12,051 bases of DNA from Synergistaceae bacterium (lineage in GTDB: Bacteria > Synergistota > Synergistia > Synergistales > Aminobacteriaceae). The notes beneath the pieces are model-generated. The model saw only the letters and a list, made by a program, of their open reading frames with translations, had not been told where the DNA came from and made no database searches. Below are positions 1 through 6,730 of this stretch, one piece after another (position 1 is the first letter of the stretch; the number at the start of each line of letters is the position of its first letter). The DNA is taken from the NCBI GenBank assembly GCA_017447325.1, contig JAFSNU010000453.1:1-12051 (forward strand), given 5' to 3'. A program made the position numbers and the translations under genes.

Positions 1-417
1 ATAGGACGCTGGGGATGTTTTTTAAACGGCTGCTGCGTCGGAGTTATAAGCGACTCGCCGTTTGCGCTGCACTTCCCGAAGGACGCGGCGAATATATGCC
101 GTCATCCCACGCAAATTTATTACTCGTTATTTGCGTTCATAGCTTTAATATTTTTAATTTTAATAGAGCGCAAGATTATAAAATTAAATTTAAATAAAGA
201 TAAAAATAATTATCACGCTGTGATTGCGCCGCTGACTTTAATTTTATACGGCGTAATGCGCTTCAGCATTGATATTTTACGCGAGCAAGTCCCCGGGCCG
301 TCCGTACCGATTATAAATCTGGGGTTAAGTTCGAATATTATAATTTTATTAATCGCATTGCCGTTTGAAATTTACTGGCTTGTTAAATCGCTTAAAGCTT
401 TAAAAATTTTAAAATAA
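1..417 (+). CDS. lgt: Prolipoprotein diacylglyceryl transferase (Lgt), C-terminal part, 5' end outside the window
   Basis: The frame is open from base 1 and encodes 138 residues ending in TAA at 415-417. Lgt is an inner-membrane enzyme that moves diacylglycerol from phosphatidylglycerol onto the lipobox cysteine of prolipoproteins. The visible part starts at the Lgt signature GRWGCFLNGCCVG (residues 2-14), where the Arg and Asn of the canonical GRxxNFxNG segment are kept. It continues with HPTQIYYSL (35-43, the HPTQLYE region), a membrane segment (about 43-55), a second hydrophobic stretch containing YGVMRFSIDILRE (the conserved YGxxRFxxExxR region) and a last membrane helix. The Cys-Cys in place of the Gly-Glu/Leu after NG matches a variant seen in many non-proteobacterial Lgt proteins, recalled rather than searched. 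A start inside the window would cut off the signature, so the gene is treated as 5'-truncated by the window edge. A paralogue of Lgt is possible. Confidence 0.82.
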   Translation: MGRWGCFLNGCCVGVISDSPFALHFPKDAANICRHPTQIYYSLFAFIALIFLILIERKIIKLNLNKDKNNYHAVIAPLTLILYGVMRFSIDILREQVPGPSVPIINLGLSSNIIILLIALPFEIYWLVKSLKALKILK

Positions 418-422
418 TTTTA

Positions 423-455
423 AAGGCGGGCTTGATTGGCTCGCCTTATTTTATT
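423..455 (+). terminator. Intrinsic terminator after lgt
   Basis: A 9-bp stem, AAGGCGGGC at 423-431 with GCTCGCCTT at 439-447 (one G-U pair), closes a 7-base loop and is followed by an ATTTTATTATT run. It begins six bases after the lgt stop codon, so it should end the lgt transcript before the ParA gene. Confidence 0.75.
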
Positions 456-496
456 ATTAATGCCTTGCAGAATTTGCTAATTTATTACTAAGCAAC

Positions 497-526
497 TTGA
501 CGCTTGTCACTCAAATAAATTTTAAT
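497..526 (+). promoter_or_regulatory. Candidate sigma-70-type promoter for the ParA-like gene
   Basis: TTGACG at 497-502 (5 of 6 matches to the -35 consensus) is followed after 18 bases by TTTAAT at 521-526 (4 of 6 to TATAAT). It lies downstream of the lgt terminator and about 80 bases upstream of the ParA ATG, in the only place a separate promoter for this gene could lie. The AT-rich background makes chance -10 matches common, so support rests mainly on the -35 element. Confidence 0.35.
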
Positions 527-543
527 TAAAATTTTATATTCAT

Positions 544-559
544 GTCTTAAAGTCTTAAA
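544..559 (+). repeat. Tandem GTCTTAAA direct repeat in the ParA leader
   Basis: Two adjacent identical 8-mers, GTCTTAAA at 544-551 and 552-559, are followed by a partial third copy, GTTAAA. They lie between the candidate promoter and the ribosome binding site of the ParA-like gene. ParA proteins often autoregulate by binding their own leader, so an operator is conceivable, but two copies of a short AT-rich word could arise by chance. Confidence 0.45.
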
Positions 560-590
560 GTTAAATCATATTTTATACAAAGTGTGAAGC

Positions 591-597
591 AGGAGGG
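591..597 (+). promoter_or_regulatory. Ribosome binding site fixing the ParA start at 608
   Basis: AGGAGGG at 591-597 is a near-perfect Shine-Dalgarno sequence ten bases before ATG 608. It lies inside the longer frame that would begin at GTG 584, which argues for the ATG. Confidence 0.75.
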
Positions 598-607
598 ATA
601 TTTTTTC

Positions 608-1552
608 ATGAAAGTCGTTTCTGTTATTAATTACAAGGGCGGAGTCGGCAAGACGACGCTCGTGTCGAATCTCGCGGCTTATGCAGCGTCGCAGGGCAAG
701 CGCGTTTTGATGATTGATTTAGATCCCCAAATGAGCCTGACGCTGTCGTTTATAACTGATATTGCTTACTGGAGAAATAATTACGCTAAGAGCAAAACTA
801 TACGAAATTTTTTCAGCGCGGTACTCGACGGCAAAACTCAGCCGGATTTATTAACTATTGCCATTGACGTGACAGATCCTGCATTTTATAACGACGGCAA
901 GTTAAATTTAATCAGCTCGCATTTAGAACTAATAGATACGGATATAGAACTCGTAGAGAGCATCGCGTCCGCTAAGTCCGAAATTTTTGCAAAGAAATTT
1001 TTGAAATGCTATAACCAGCTTAGAATTGCTTTAGCAAAAGTAAGAGATAATTATGATTTAGTCATGCTTGACTGCCCGCCGAACTTTTACGCGTTAGTAA
1101 AGAATGCTATTACGGCAAGCGATTATTATATTATCCCGGCTAAGATGGACTATCTTTCGACTTTAGGCATTGAGCATCTGCAAGATAAGTTTAAGAAATA
1201 TGTTAGAGATTATAATAGTAAGATGCGGACGTATCTTAAAAATAATCCTGACGGCGCGGCAGAATATCAAGCCGTGAAAGCTGAGCTGCTTGGCGTTGTG
1301 CCGACGATGATCGTCATAAATAGAGACGGCCCTATAAAAGCGCAAGCTGATTATATTAAACAGCTTAGAGATCAAAAATTTGATGTGTTTAAAAATTACA
1401 TAAGACACAACGCAACTATATTCGGCGCAGCACCGACCGGCGGCGTTCCTGTCGTCTTAACATATAACAGAGCTGATGTAACATGGCGGAATATTATCAA
1501 GCCCGAGTTCGAAGCTTTAGGCCAAGAGTTTATGAAGCGCGCGGGAATTTAA
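608..1552 (+). CDS. Solitary ParA/MinD-family ATPase
   Basis: This encodes a 314-residue cytoplasmic P-loop ATPase of the ParA/MinD/Soj superfamily, dimerising Walker ATPases that position DNA or protein cargo. Visible motifs are the deviant Walker A KGGVGKTT (residues 10-17, with the signature Lys10 and the P-loop Lys15), the A' segment LMIDLDPQ (34-41) and the Walker B-like VMLDCPP with Asp155. The C-terminal half contains the usual VVPTMIV strand and an FGAAPTGG switch-like loop. Length fits the family, with an insertion of about 60 residues after the A' motif. Start 608 was chosen over GTG 584 because AGGAGGG sits ten bases upstream. No ParB, parS site or replication gene is in the window, so a plasmid or chromosome partition role is unproven. 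Its nearest neighbour downstream is a GmrSD-like nuclease, separated by a terminator. Confidence 0.88.
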   Translation: MKVVSVINYKGGVGKTTLVSNLAAYAASQGKRVLMIDLDPQMSLTLSFITDIAYWRNNYAKSKTIRNFFSAVLDGKTQPDLLTIAIDVTDPAFYNDGKLNLISSHLELIDTDIELVESIASAKSEIFAKKFLKCYNQLRIALAKVRDNYDLVMLDCPPNFYALVKNAITASDYYIIPAKMDYLSTLGIEHLQDKFKKYVRDYNSKMRTYLKNNPDGAAEYQAVKAELLGVVPTMIVINRDGPIKAQADYIKQLRDQKFDVFKNYIRHNATIFGAAPTGGVPVVLTYNRADVTWRNIIKPEFEALGQEFMKRAGI

Positions 1553-1574
1553 AAATTAAAATTTAAAATTTTAC

Positions 1575-1605
1575 GCCCGGTGCAATTTTGCCGGGCTTTT
1601 ATTAT
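1575..1605 (+). terminator. Intrinsic terminator between the ParA gene and the GmrSD-like gene
   Basis: GCCCGG at 1575-1580 pairs with CCGGGC at 1591-1596 around a 10-base loop that may pair further, followed by TTTTATTAT. It lies 22 bases past the ParA stop. Its presence suggests that the two plus-strand genes are at least partly uncoupled in transcription. Confidence 0.7.
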
Positions 1606-1633
1606 AATTAAATTAATTTAAATTAAATTAATT
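1606..1633. repeat. 28-base AT-only imperfect palindrome before the GmrSD-like gene
   Basis: The arms at 1606-1616 and 1623-1633 are complementary except for one A/A mismatch (1612 against 1627), centred on TTTAAA at 1617-1622. The palindrome abuts the Shine-Dalgarno sequence of the downstream gene and overlaps the TATAAT-like hexamer at 1603-1608. It could be an operator for a dimeric regulator or a weak mRNA hairpin. Similar AT-only tracts occur at other gene boundaries in this window, so it may have no specific role. Confidence 0.5.
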
Positions 1634-1641
1634 AAAAGGAG
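1634..1641 (+). promoter_or_regulatory. Ribosome binding site of the GmrSD-like gene
   Basis: AAAAGGAG at 1634-1641 lies ten bases before ATG 1652. It is the only purine-rich non-AT element in the leader and supports that start. Confidence 0.7.
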
Positions 1642-1651
1642 CTGTAAAATC

Positions 1652-3721
1652 ATGAAGGGCGACGCGCTGCCTTTAATGGATTACTTGGCCGGAAGCAAAA
1701 ATCGTTTTGTTATACCGGTGTATCAGCGCAATTATGACTGGAAAGAGACGCACTGCAAGAGACTGTTTGACGATTTAATTAAAGTTATTAAAAATAAATT
1801 TAGACAGCACTTTTTGGGCAGCATCGTATCCGTCTTTAACAAGAACGGCAGCGAGTACGAGTATTTAATTATCGACGGCCAGCAAAGAATTACGAGCATA
1901 TCGCTTTTGTTATTAGCCATGTATAACTTAATGCGCGAAAATCTTATTAAAGCTAAAGACGAGAATTTAATTGATTTAATTTATAACGAGTATTTAGTGG
2001 ATCAATATAAAAATGTTATAAAGCTTAAATTAATTAATAAAGATCACGAGGCGTTTAAAAGACTGTTTGAAGACAAGGCCGAGCATATAAAAGATTCGCG
2101 CGTTACTATTAACTACGAGTATTTTTATAAGCGCATTCAAAACGAAAATTTGCAGCCGGATAATTTGTTCAGGGCGCTTAATTGCCTCGAGATTATAGAT
2201 ATACAGCTGGACGATAAGGACAAGCCGCAGTTAATTTTTGAAAGTCTTAACTCGACGGGACTTGAGCTGTCAGAGGGCGATAAAATTAGAAATTATGTTT
2301 TAATGAGCCTGCCGGTCAAAGAGCAGAATAATTTTTACGAAAAATACTGGAATAGAATCGAAGAGAACACAACGCAGGACAACGAGTATCACGCCGACAT
2401 GTTTATACGGGATTATTTAAGCGTCAAGCAAAGGCGCGTCCCGGCGATAAGCTCAATTTATTTCACGTTTAAAGATTTTGTCGAGACAAATAATTTTGAG
2501 ACAGAAGATTTATTGAAAGAGCTTTTAAGCTACTCGCGCTTTTATAATTTATTAATCAAGCCCGAAGAGCATAAAGACAAAGATAAAAATCTTACGTCCT
2601 GCATTTATCGCTTAAACTGGCTGAAGACGACCGTGACGCGTCCGTTCTTTCTTGAAATATTACGGCTCGAGAGCGAGGGCGAGTTAAGCCATGACGATAC
2701 TTTAAATATATTTTTAGTAATCGAGAATTATATTTTGCGCCGCAGCGTTTGCGATATGCCGGCAAATGCTTTAAATAAATTATTCGTTGCGCTGCACAAC
2801 GAGATAATTAAATATGACGGCAGCAGTCAAAATTATTTTGAGAAATTAAAGCACGCGTTACTGTCTAAGAAGGGCAACACCGCGCTGCCCCGCGACGAAG
2901 ATTTTATAAAAGATTTTGCTAATAAAGATTTATTTTCAAGCTCAAATAAAAACAAGCTTTTGTATATTCTCGAGCGTCTTGAAAATTTTGGAACGGCTGA
3001 GAGCAAAAATATTTACGAGAATTTCGGCAAAATCGGCGGCTACTCTATCGAGCATATCATGCCGCAGAAGCTCACGCCCGAATGGACGCGCGAGCTCGGC
3101 GCAAATTATCAAAGAATTTATGACATCTGGCTAAATAAAATTGCTAATCTAACTTTAACGGCTTATAACTCAAAATACAGCAACAAAATTTTTTCCGAGA
3201 AGCGAGACATGAAGGACGGCTTTAAACAAAGCGGCTTTAGATTAAATTTAAATTTAAGCAAGCTTGACGCATGGGGCGAGGCTGAGCTTGAGCAGCGCAG
3301 CGAAGAATTAAAGCAGCGTGCGCTTGAGATATGGCCGCTGCCTGAAACTAATTTTAAAGCTTCGGGCGGCGAGTTCGACACTTGCAGCCTCGATGACGAA
3401 TTTGATTTAACTAATAAGACTTTAAAGAAATTTGCATATCAAGATGACGAGTACTCGGCTAAAAATTGGATTGATATGTTCGAGCAGGTTGTTAAAATGC
3501 TTCACAGCGAGGACAGATATATTTTAAATAATTTAGCTGACAAGCCAGGCTACTTGTTCGTAAGCCATAATAAAGACAAGTTCACGAACTTTATCGAGAT
3601 TGACAGCGGTCTTTACGTCCGGGGAACGACAAGCACGAAAGACAAAATATCTTACTTGAAAAAATTATTTGAAAATTATCAGCGCGATCCGTCCGATTTA
3701 ATATTTTATCTTGATAATTAA
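1652..3721 (+). CDS. DUF262-DUF1524 (GmrSD-type) restriction endonuclease-like protein
   Basis: This encodes 689 residues in a single-chain GmrS-GmrD arrangement. The N-terminal DUF262 domain (ParB/sulfiredoxin-like fold, NTP-binding in GmrS) shows IPVYQRNYDW (21-30) and the hallmark DGQQR (75-79) followed by TS. The DUF1524 HNH nuclease domain shows SIEHIMPQ (catalytic-type His468) and the downstream NLTLTAYNSKYSN segment with Asn499, Asn506 and Asn511, ending near IWPLPE (about 560). A further domain of about 100 residues (about 585-689) resembles C-terminal extensions found on other DUF262 proteins; I cannot name it. Family members such as GmrSD and its relatives cut phage DNA with modified cytosines, so a type IV restriction role is likely from family knowledge; the substrate is inferred. 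The key DUF262 and DUF1524 motifs are intact, and the length fits fused family members. Confidence 0.88.
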   Translation: MKGDALPLMDYLAGSKNRFVIPVYQRNYDWKETHCKRLFDDLIKVIKNKFRQHFLGSIVSVFNKNGSEYEYLIIDGQQRITSISLLLLAMYNLMRENLIKAKDENLIDLIYNEYLVDQYKNVIKLKLINKDHEAFKRLFEDKAEHIKDSRVTINYEYFYKRIQNENLQPDNLFRALNCLEIIDIQLDDKDKPQLIFESLNSTGLELSEGDKIRNYVLMSLPVKEQNNFYEKYWNRIEENTTQDNEYHADMFIRDYLSVKQRRVPAISSIYFTFKDFVETNNFETEDLLKELLSYSRFYNLLIKPEEHKDKDKNLTSCIYRLNWLKTTVTRPFFLEILRLESEGELSHDDTLNIFLVIENYILRRSVCDMPANALNKLFVALHNEIIKYDGSSQNYFEKLKHALLSKKGNTALPRDEDFIKDFANKDLFSSSNKNKLLYILERLENFGTAESKNIYENFGKIGGYSIEHIMPQKLTPEWTRELGANYQRIYDIWLNKIANLTLTAYNSKYSNKIFSEKRDMKDGFKQSGFRLNLNLSKLDAWGEAELEQRSEELKQRALEIWPLPETNFKASGGEFDTCSLDDEFDLTNKTLKKFAYQDDEYSAKNWIDMFEQVVKMLHSEDRYILNNLADKPGYLFVSHNKDKFTNFIEIDSGLYVRGTTSTKDKISYLKKLFENYQRDPSDLIFYLDN

Positions 3722-3740
3722 TTAATTAATTAAATTAAAT

Positions 3741-3776
3741 AAAACTCCCGGGCTTGCTAACATCCCGGGAGTTTTT
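3741..3776. terminator. Bidirectional terminator between the GmrSD-like gene and rnfB
   Basis: A perfect 12-bp stem, AAAACTCCCGGG at 3741-3752 with CCCGGGAGTTTT at 3764-3775, closes an 11-base loop. The stem ends in A-runs on one side and T-runs on the other, so it works in both directions. It sits between two convergent genes, 19 bases after the plus-strand stop and 22 bases after the rnfB stop, and should end both transcripts. Confidence 0.85.
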
Positions 3777-3798
3777 AATTTTAATTTTAAATTTTAAT

Positions 3799-4641
3799 TT
3801 AAGCAACTTGCTCTTGCTTATTATCAAGCTCGCTGCGCTGTCTCGTCTCGATGCACTTAGTGGGACACTTGGCCGCGCATCTTCCGCAGTCAATGCACTT
3901 GCTCTGATCTATTACGGCTAAGTCTTTATTAATAGTTATGGCTTCAGCCGGACAGACTTTCGCGCACATGCCGCAGCCTATGCAGCCGGCCGTGCAGACC
4001 TTGCGGACCTGAGCGCCCTTCCATGTCGAACTGCAGCCGACTATAATATCAGCCTTTCTCGGAACTAAAGTTAATACAAACTTCGGACAGTTCTCAACGC
4101 ACACTCCGCAGCCCGTACACTTCTCAACATCTATTAAAGGCAGTCCGTCATCGCCCATTTTAATTGCATTAAACGGACAGACTTTCTCGCAAGTTCCAAA
4201 GCCTAAGCAGCCGAACGGACAAGCGTTAGGCGAGCCGCTGGGAACTACAGCAGCAGAACGGCAGTCTAATATTCCGTCATAATTCGCGGGCTTGGGCGAA
4301 CTCTTACAGCCGCCCTTGCACTTTAAAAACGCACGCATAGGCACGCTCGCTCCGGCCTCAACGCCCATTATCTCAGCAATTTTCTTCGCGACAGGCGCAC
4401 CGCCGACACTGCATTTATTAACGCTTGCTCCGTCGTTCACTACTCCTGAAGCGTAGCCGTCACAGCCAGGATAGCCGCAGCCTCCGCAGTTAGCCCCGGG
4501 CAAAGCCGCTCTGATTTTATTTATGCGCTCGTCTTGTTTTACATGAAAGATAACGCTCGCGACAGCTAAGACAACTCCGAACACTCCGCCCATTATTCCC
4601 ATTAACGCAAGCGGGAACACTGCAACATGAAAGAATCCCAT
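3799..4641 (-). CDS. rnfB: Rnf complex subunit RnfB (iron-sulfur electron entry subunit)
   Basis: This encodes 280 residues. RnfB is the cytoplasmic, membrane-anchored subunit that receives electrons from reduced ferredoxin. An N-terminal membrane helix (about 8-32) is followed by the RnfB-specific [4Fe-4S] motif CX2CX4CX16C (Cys52, 55, 60, 77). Then come Cys106, 110 and 125, a CX3CX5CX3CP motif (139-153), and ferredoxin motifs CX2CX2CX3CP at 173-183, 218-228 and 247-257. With 26 cysteines it could hold five or more clusters, more than the three of the proteobacterial short form and in line with the long clostridial-type RnfB. It is the last gene of the operon. Its start is 15 bases after the rnfA stop, with GGGGTGA as ribosome binding site, and the shared terminator follows. 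Confidence 0.95.
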   Translation of the reverse strand: MGFFHVAVFPLALMGIMGGVFGVVLAVASVIFHVKQDERINKIRAALPGANCGGCGYPGCDGYASGVVNDGASVNKCSVGGAPVAKKIAEIMGVEAGASVPMRAFLKCKGGCKSSPKPANYDGILDCRSAAVVPSGSPNACPFGCLGFGTCEKVCPFNAIKMGDDGLPLIDVEKCTGCGVCVENCPKFVLTLVPRKADIIVGCSSTWKGAQVRKVCTAGCIGCGMCAKVCPAEAITINKDLAVIDQSKCIDCGRCAAKCPTKCIETRQRSELDNKQEQVA

Positions 4642-4656
4642 CTATATTCACCCCGC

Positions 4657-5238
4657 TTATTTAATCATATTGCTAAAGCCCATGAACGCTATCGACATTA
4701 AGCCCGCCGTGATTAACGCCATAGGCAGACCGCGCAAACTTTTTGGAATGCCCGCGTTATTCTCGATGCGCTCGCGTATGCCAGCCATTAAAGAAATCGC
4801 TAATAAAAATCCCAGTGAAGATCCAAGCGCATTAGTCAAAGACTGCATAAGCGTATAATTTTCGTTCATGTTTAAAACTGCAACGCCTAACACCGCGCAG
4901 TTTGTCGTGATTAACGGCAAAAATATTCCTAAAGACTTATATAAAACAGGATTTAATTTTTTTAACGCAAGCTCTACAAACTGAACAAGAGCTGCGATGA
5001 CTAATATAAATGATAAAGTGTATAAATATTCAAGTCCAAGCGGAACTAATAAAAAGTTATACGTGATCCATGTCATGAGCGACGCAAGCACTATGACAAA
5101 GACGACCGCCGCTCCCATTCCCCGAGCCGTCTCGCTCTTGCTTGAAACTCCCATGAACGGGCAGCAGCCTAAAAAGCGCGACAGCAAAATATTATTCACG
5201 AATATCGAGCTTATAAATAATAATAATAAATTACTCAT
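4657..5238 (-). CDS. rnfA: Rnf complex membrane subunit RnfA
   Basis: This encodes 193 residues, the usual RnfA length, with about six membrane helices. RnfA and its homologue RnfE form an inverted pair that holds a [2Fe-2S] cluster in the middle of the membrane and belongs to the ion-translocating core. Visible hallmarks are SRFLGCCPFMG with Cys25/26 after the first helix and LPLITTNCAVLG with Cys114, matching the cluster ligands described for Rnf and Nqr structures. The start lies 18 bases after the rnfE stop, with GAGAGGAG as the ribosome binding site. The protein ends in a hydrophobic segment and MGFSNMIK. Confidence 0.96.
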   Translation of the reverse strand: MSNLLLLFISSIFVNNILLSRFLGCCPFMGVSSKSETARGMGAAVVFVIVLASLMTWITYNFLLVPLGLEYLYTLSFILVIAALVQFVELALKKLNPVLYKSLGIFLPLITTNCAVLGVAVLNMNENYTLMQSLTNALGSSLGFLLAISLMAGIRERIENNAGIPKSLRGLPMALITAGLMSIAFMGFSNMIK

Positions 5239-5256
5239 GACTTCGCGCTCCTCTCG

Positions 5257-5952
5257 TTAATCTTTATTGGCCGCGCCGCATTTAGCACTGAAAGCGCAGC
5301 AGCCGCAGCCGCCCTCGCAAGCTTTACTATCAGCAGCAAAAGCAGCCTGCGTGTTAAGCCTTGCTCTAATCGCTCTGAACGCTCCCATGCAGCAGCCTAA
5401 TACTATAAAGCCGCCCGGCGCAAGCACGACTAACAAAGCCGGTTCAAAGTCAACAACCTGTGCGCCTAAGAAAGTTCCGTTGCCTAATATCTCGCGGATC
5501 GCTCCTAAAAATGCTAACGCGATAGTAAAGCCTAAGCCCATTCCCAAGCCGTCAAAGGCTGAAGCAAGCACGCCGTTTTTAGACGCGAAAGCTTCAGCGC
5601 GCGCTAATATAATGCAGTTAACAACTATCAACGGAATAAATATTCCCAGTGACTTATTAAGCGCCGGAGCAAAGCCCTCCATTACAAACTGAATTATCGT
5701 CACGAAGCCGGCAATTACTACTATAAAAATCGGAATGCGTATCTCGTCCGGAACTATCTTGCGCAATAAAGATATAACTGCGTTCGACGCAATTAAAACG
5801 CACATCGCCGCAAGTCCCATTCCGATTCCGTTTTCAACGCTGCTCGTGACGGCAAGCGTCGGACAAAGGCCTATGCACTGAACGAAAGTCGGATTTTCCG
5901 TTATAATTCCGTTCGAGATAATTTTAAAATTATCTTTTAATATATTGCTCAT
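5257..5952 (-). CDS. rnfE: Rnf complex membrane subunit RnfE with a cysteine-rich tail
   Basis: This encodes 231 residues. RnfE is the partner of RnfA in the membrane [2Fe-2S] site. NPTFVQCIGLCPTLAVT (Cys26, Cys30) and IPLIVVNCIILARAEAF (Cys113) carry the expected ligands, and GxxLGFT plus FLGAIREILGNGT is typical of the family. After the last helix, about residue 200, there is a short soluble tail with five cysteines (212, 216, 218, 219, 225) in the pattern CX3CXCCX5C, absent from the short proteobacterial RnfE proteins as I remember them. The start is preceded by AAGGCGGTGA and follows rnfG by 28 bases. Confidence 0.95.
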   Translation of the reverse strand: MSNILKDNFKIISNGIITENPTFVQCIGLCPTLAVTSSVENGIGMGLAAMCVLIASNAVISLLRKIVPDEIRIPIFIVVIAGFVTIIQFVMEGFAPALNKSLGIFIPLIVVNCIILARAEAFASKNGVLASAFDGLGMGLGFTIALAFLGAIREILGNGTFLGAQVVDFEPALLVVLAPGGFIVLGCCMGAFRAIRARLNTQAAFAADSKACEGGCGCCAFSAKCGAANKD

Positions 5953-5980
5953 GATTAATTACTTCACCGCCTTTTAATTT

Positions 5981-6730
5981 TTAATTTTTATTAAGGCTTG
6001 CATTAAAATATTCTACAGCCCAGTTCACGCCGTTTGTCACTGCGTTACTCGTCTTAGTCGCTCCTGAAATTGCCGATATTTCATCAAGATTATTCGCCGC
6101 ACCTTTCACAACTTTCAACGGCAATTTATCGCGATTATCATACTGCTTAAAAAATTCGGGCAGCGTCGCCTTCGCGCCTAAGCCAGGCGTTTCTGAATGC
6201 TGCAAAATATTTATCGCCCGCACAGTTCCGTCCGTCTTAATTCCGACCATGAAATGCACAAGTCCGCCGTAGCCTTTCGACGCAACGCTCAAGCACCAGC
6301 CAACGCGCTCGCCTTTATTATTCAAAGCCTCTTGAACGTCCGTTATAGTCTCGTTTAATTCAGCTTTATTATAGCTATTAAATTTCTCAGCCTCGGGCAT
6401 GACGTTCTTTAAAGCGACTGCTTTATCGTCAGCGCGCGTCCTTAAAATCGCGTCGCGCGTTCCCCATTCGACAAGCCCTAATAACAAGCCGGTAATGGCC
6501 GTTACGACAAATAAAGTCGTGCCTAATCTAATAGCCTTTTCGTACGAAGTCTCGTTATCGCTCTTGGCAAGTCCGATATTTAAGCAGCCGAAAATTTTTT
6601 TAATAAAGCTAAAATTAAAATTAAATTTAAATTTTGCTTTATCGCCCGAGCTCTTTAATTTATCCTTAAACTCGCTCACATTGACGCGCTGCTTCATGTT
6701 TTTAAATTTATTAAAATTTTTAGAGCTCAT
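5981..6730 (-). CDS. rnfG: Rnf complex subunit RnfG (covalent FMN) with an extended N-terminus
   Basis: This encodes 249 residues. RnfG has one membrane anchor and an extracytoplasmic FMN domain. The flavinylation motif SGATKT (222-227) with Asp216 upstream marks Thr225 as the expected phosphoester FMN acceptor, attached by an ApbE-type transferase not encoded here. The anchor is at about 70-88 (LGTTLFVVTAITGLLLGL). The first 65 residues are an unusual, lysine-rich cytoplasmic extension with an alternating KFKFNFNFSF run (33-42); most RnfG proteins start just before the anchor. The ATG overlaps the rnfD stop (TAATG), and AAGGAGG lies a suitable distance upstream, so translational coupling supports the long form. 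An internal start near the anchor was considered less likely. Confidence 0.93.
   Translation of the reverse strand: MSSKNFNKFKNMKQRVNVSEFKDKLKSSGDKAKFKFNFNFSFIKKIFGCLNIGLAKSDNETSYEKAIRLGTTLFVVTAITGLLLGLVEWGTRDAILRTRADDKAVALKNVMPEAEKFNSYNKAELNETITDVQEALNNKGERVGWCLSVASKGYGGLVHFMVGIKTDGTVRAINILQHSETPGLGAKATLPEFFKQYDNRDKLPLKVVKGAANNLDEISAISGATKTSNAVTNGVNWAVEYFNASLNKN

Noticed and set aside
15..197. 60-residue frame on the plus strand
   Set aside because: It overlaps, in another frame, the lgt reading frame that is open from base 1 and shows clear Lgt motifs.
220..417. Separate 65-residue membrane protein starting at GTG 220
   Set aside because: The same frame is open to base 1 and encodes the Lgt signature and HPTQ motif upstream, so this is only the C-terminal end of lgt.
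584..607. GTG 584 as start of the ParA-like gene
   Set aside because: The added residues are encoded across the AGGAGGG ribosome binding site that serves ATG 608, and the ParA fold starts at the ATG.
5267..5692. 141-residue plus-strand frame opposite rnfE, and similar frames opposite rnfC, rnfD and the HdeD-like gene
   Set aside because: They are antisense shadows of well-supported genes, without ribosome binding sites or recognisable domains.
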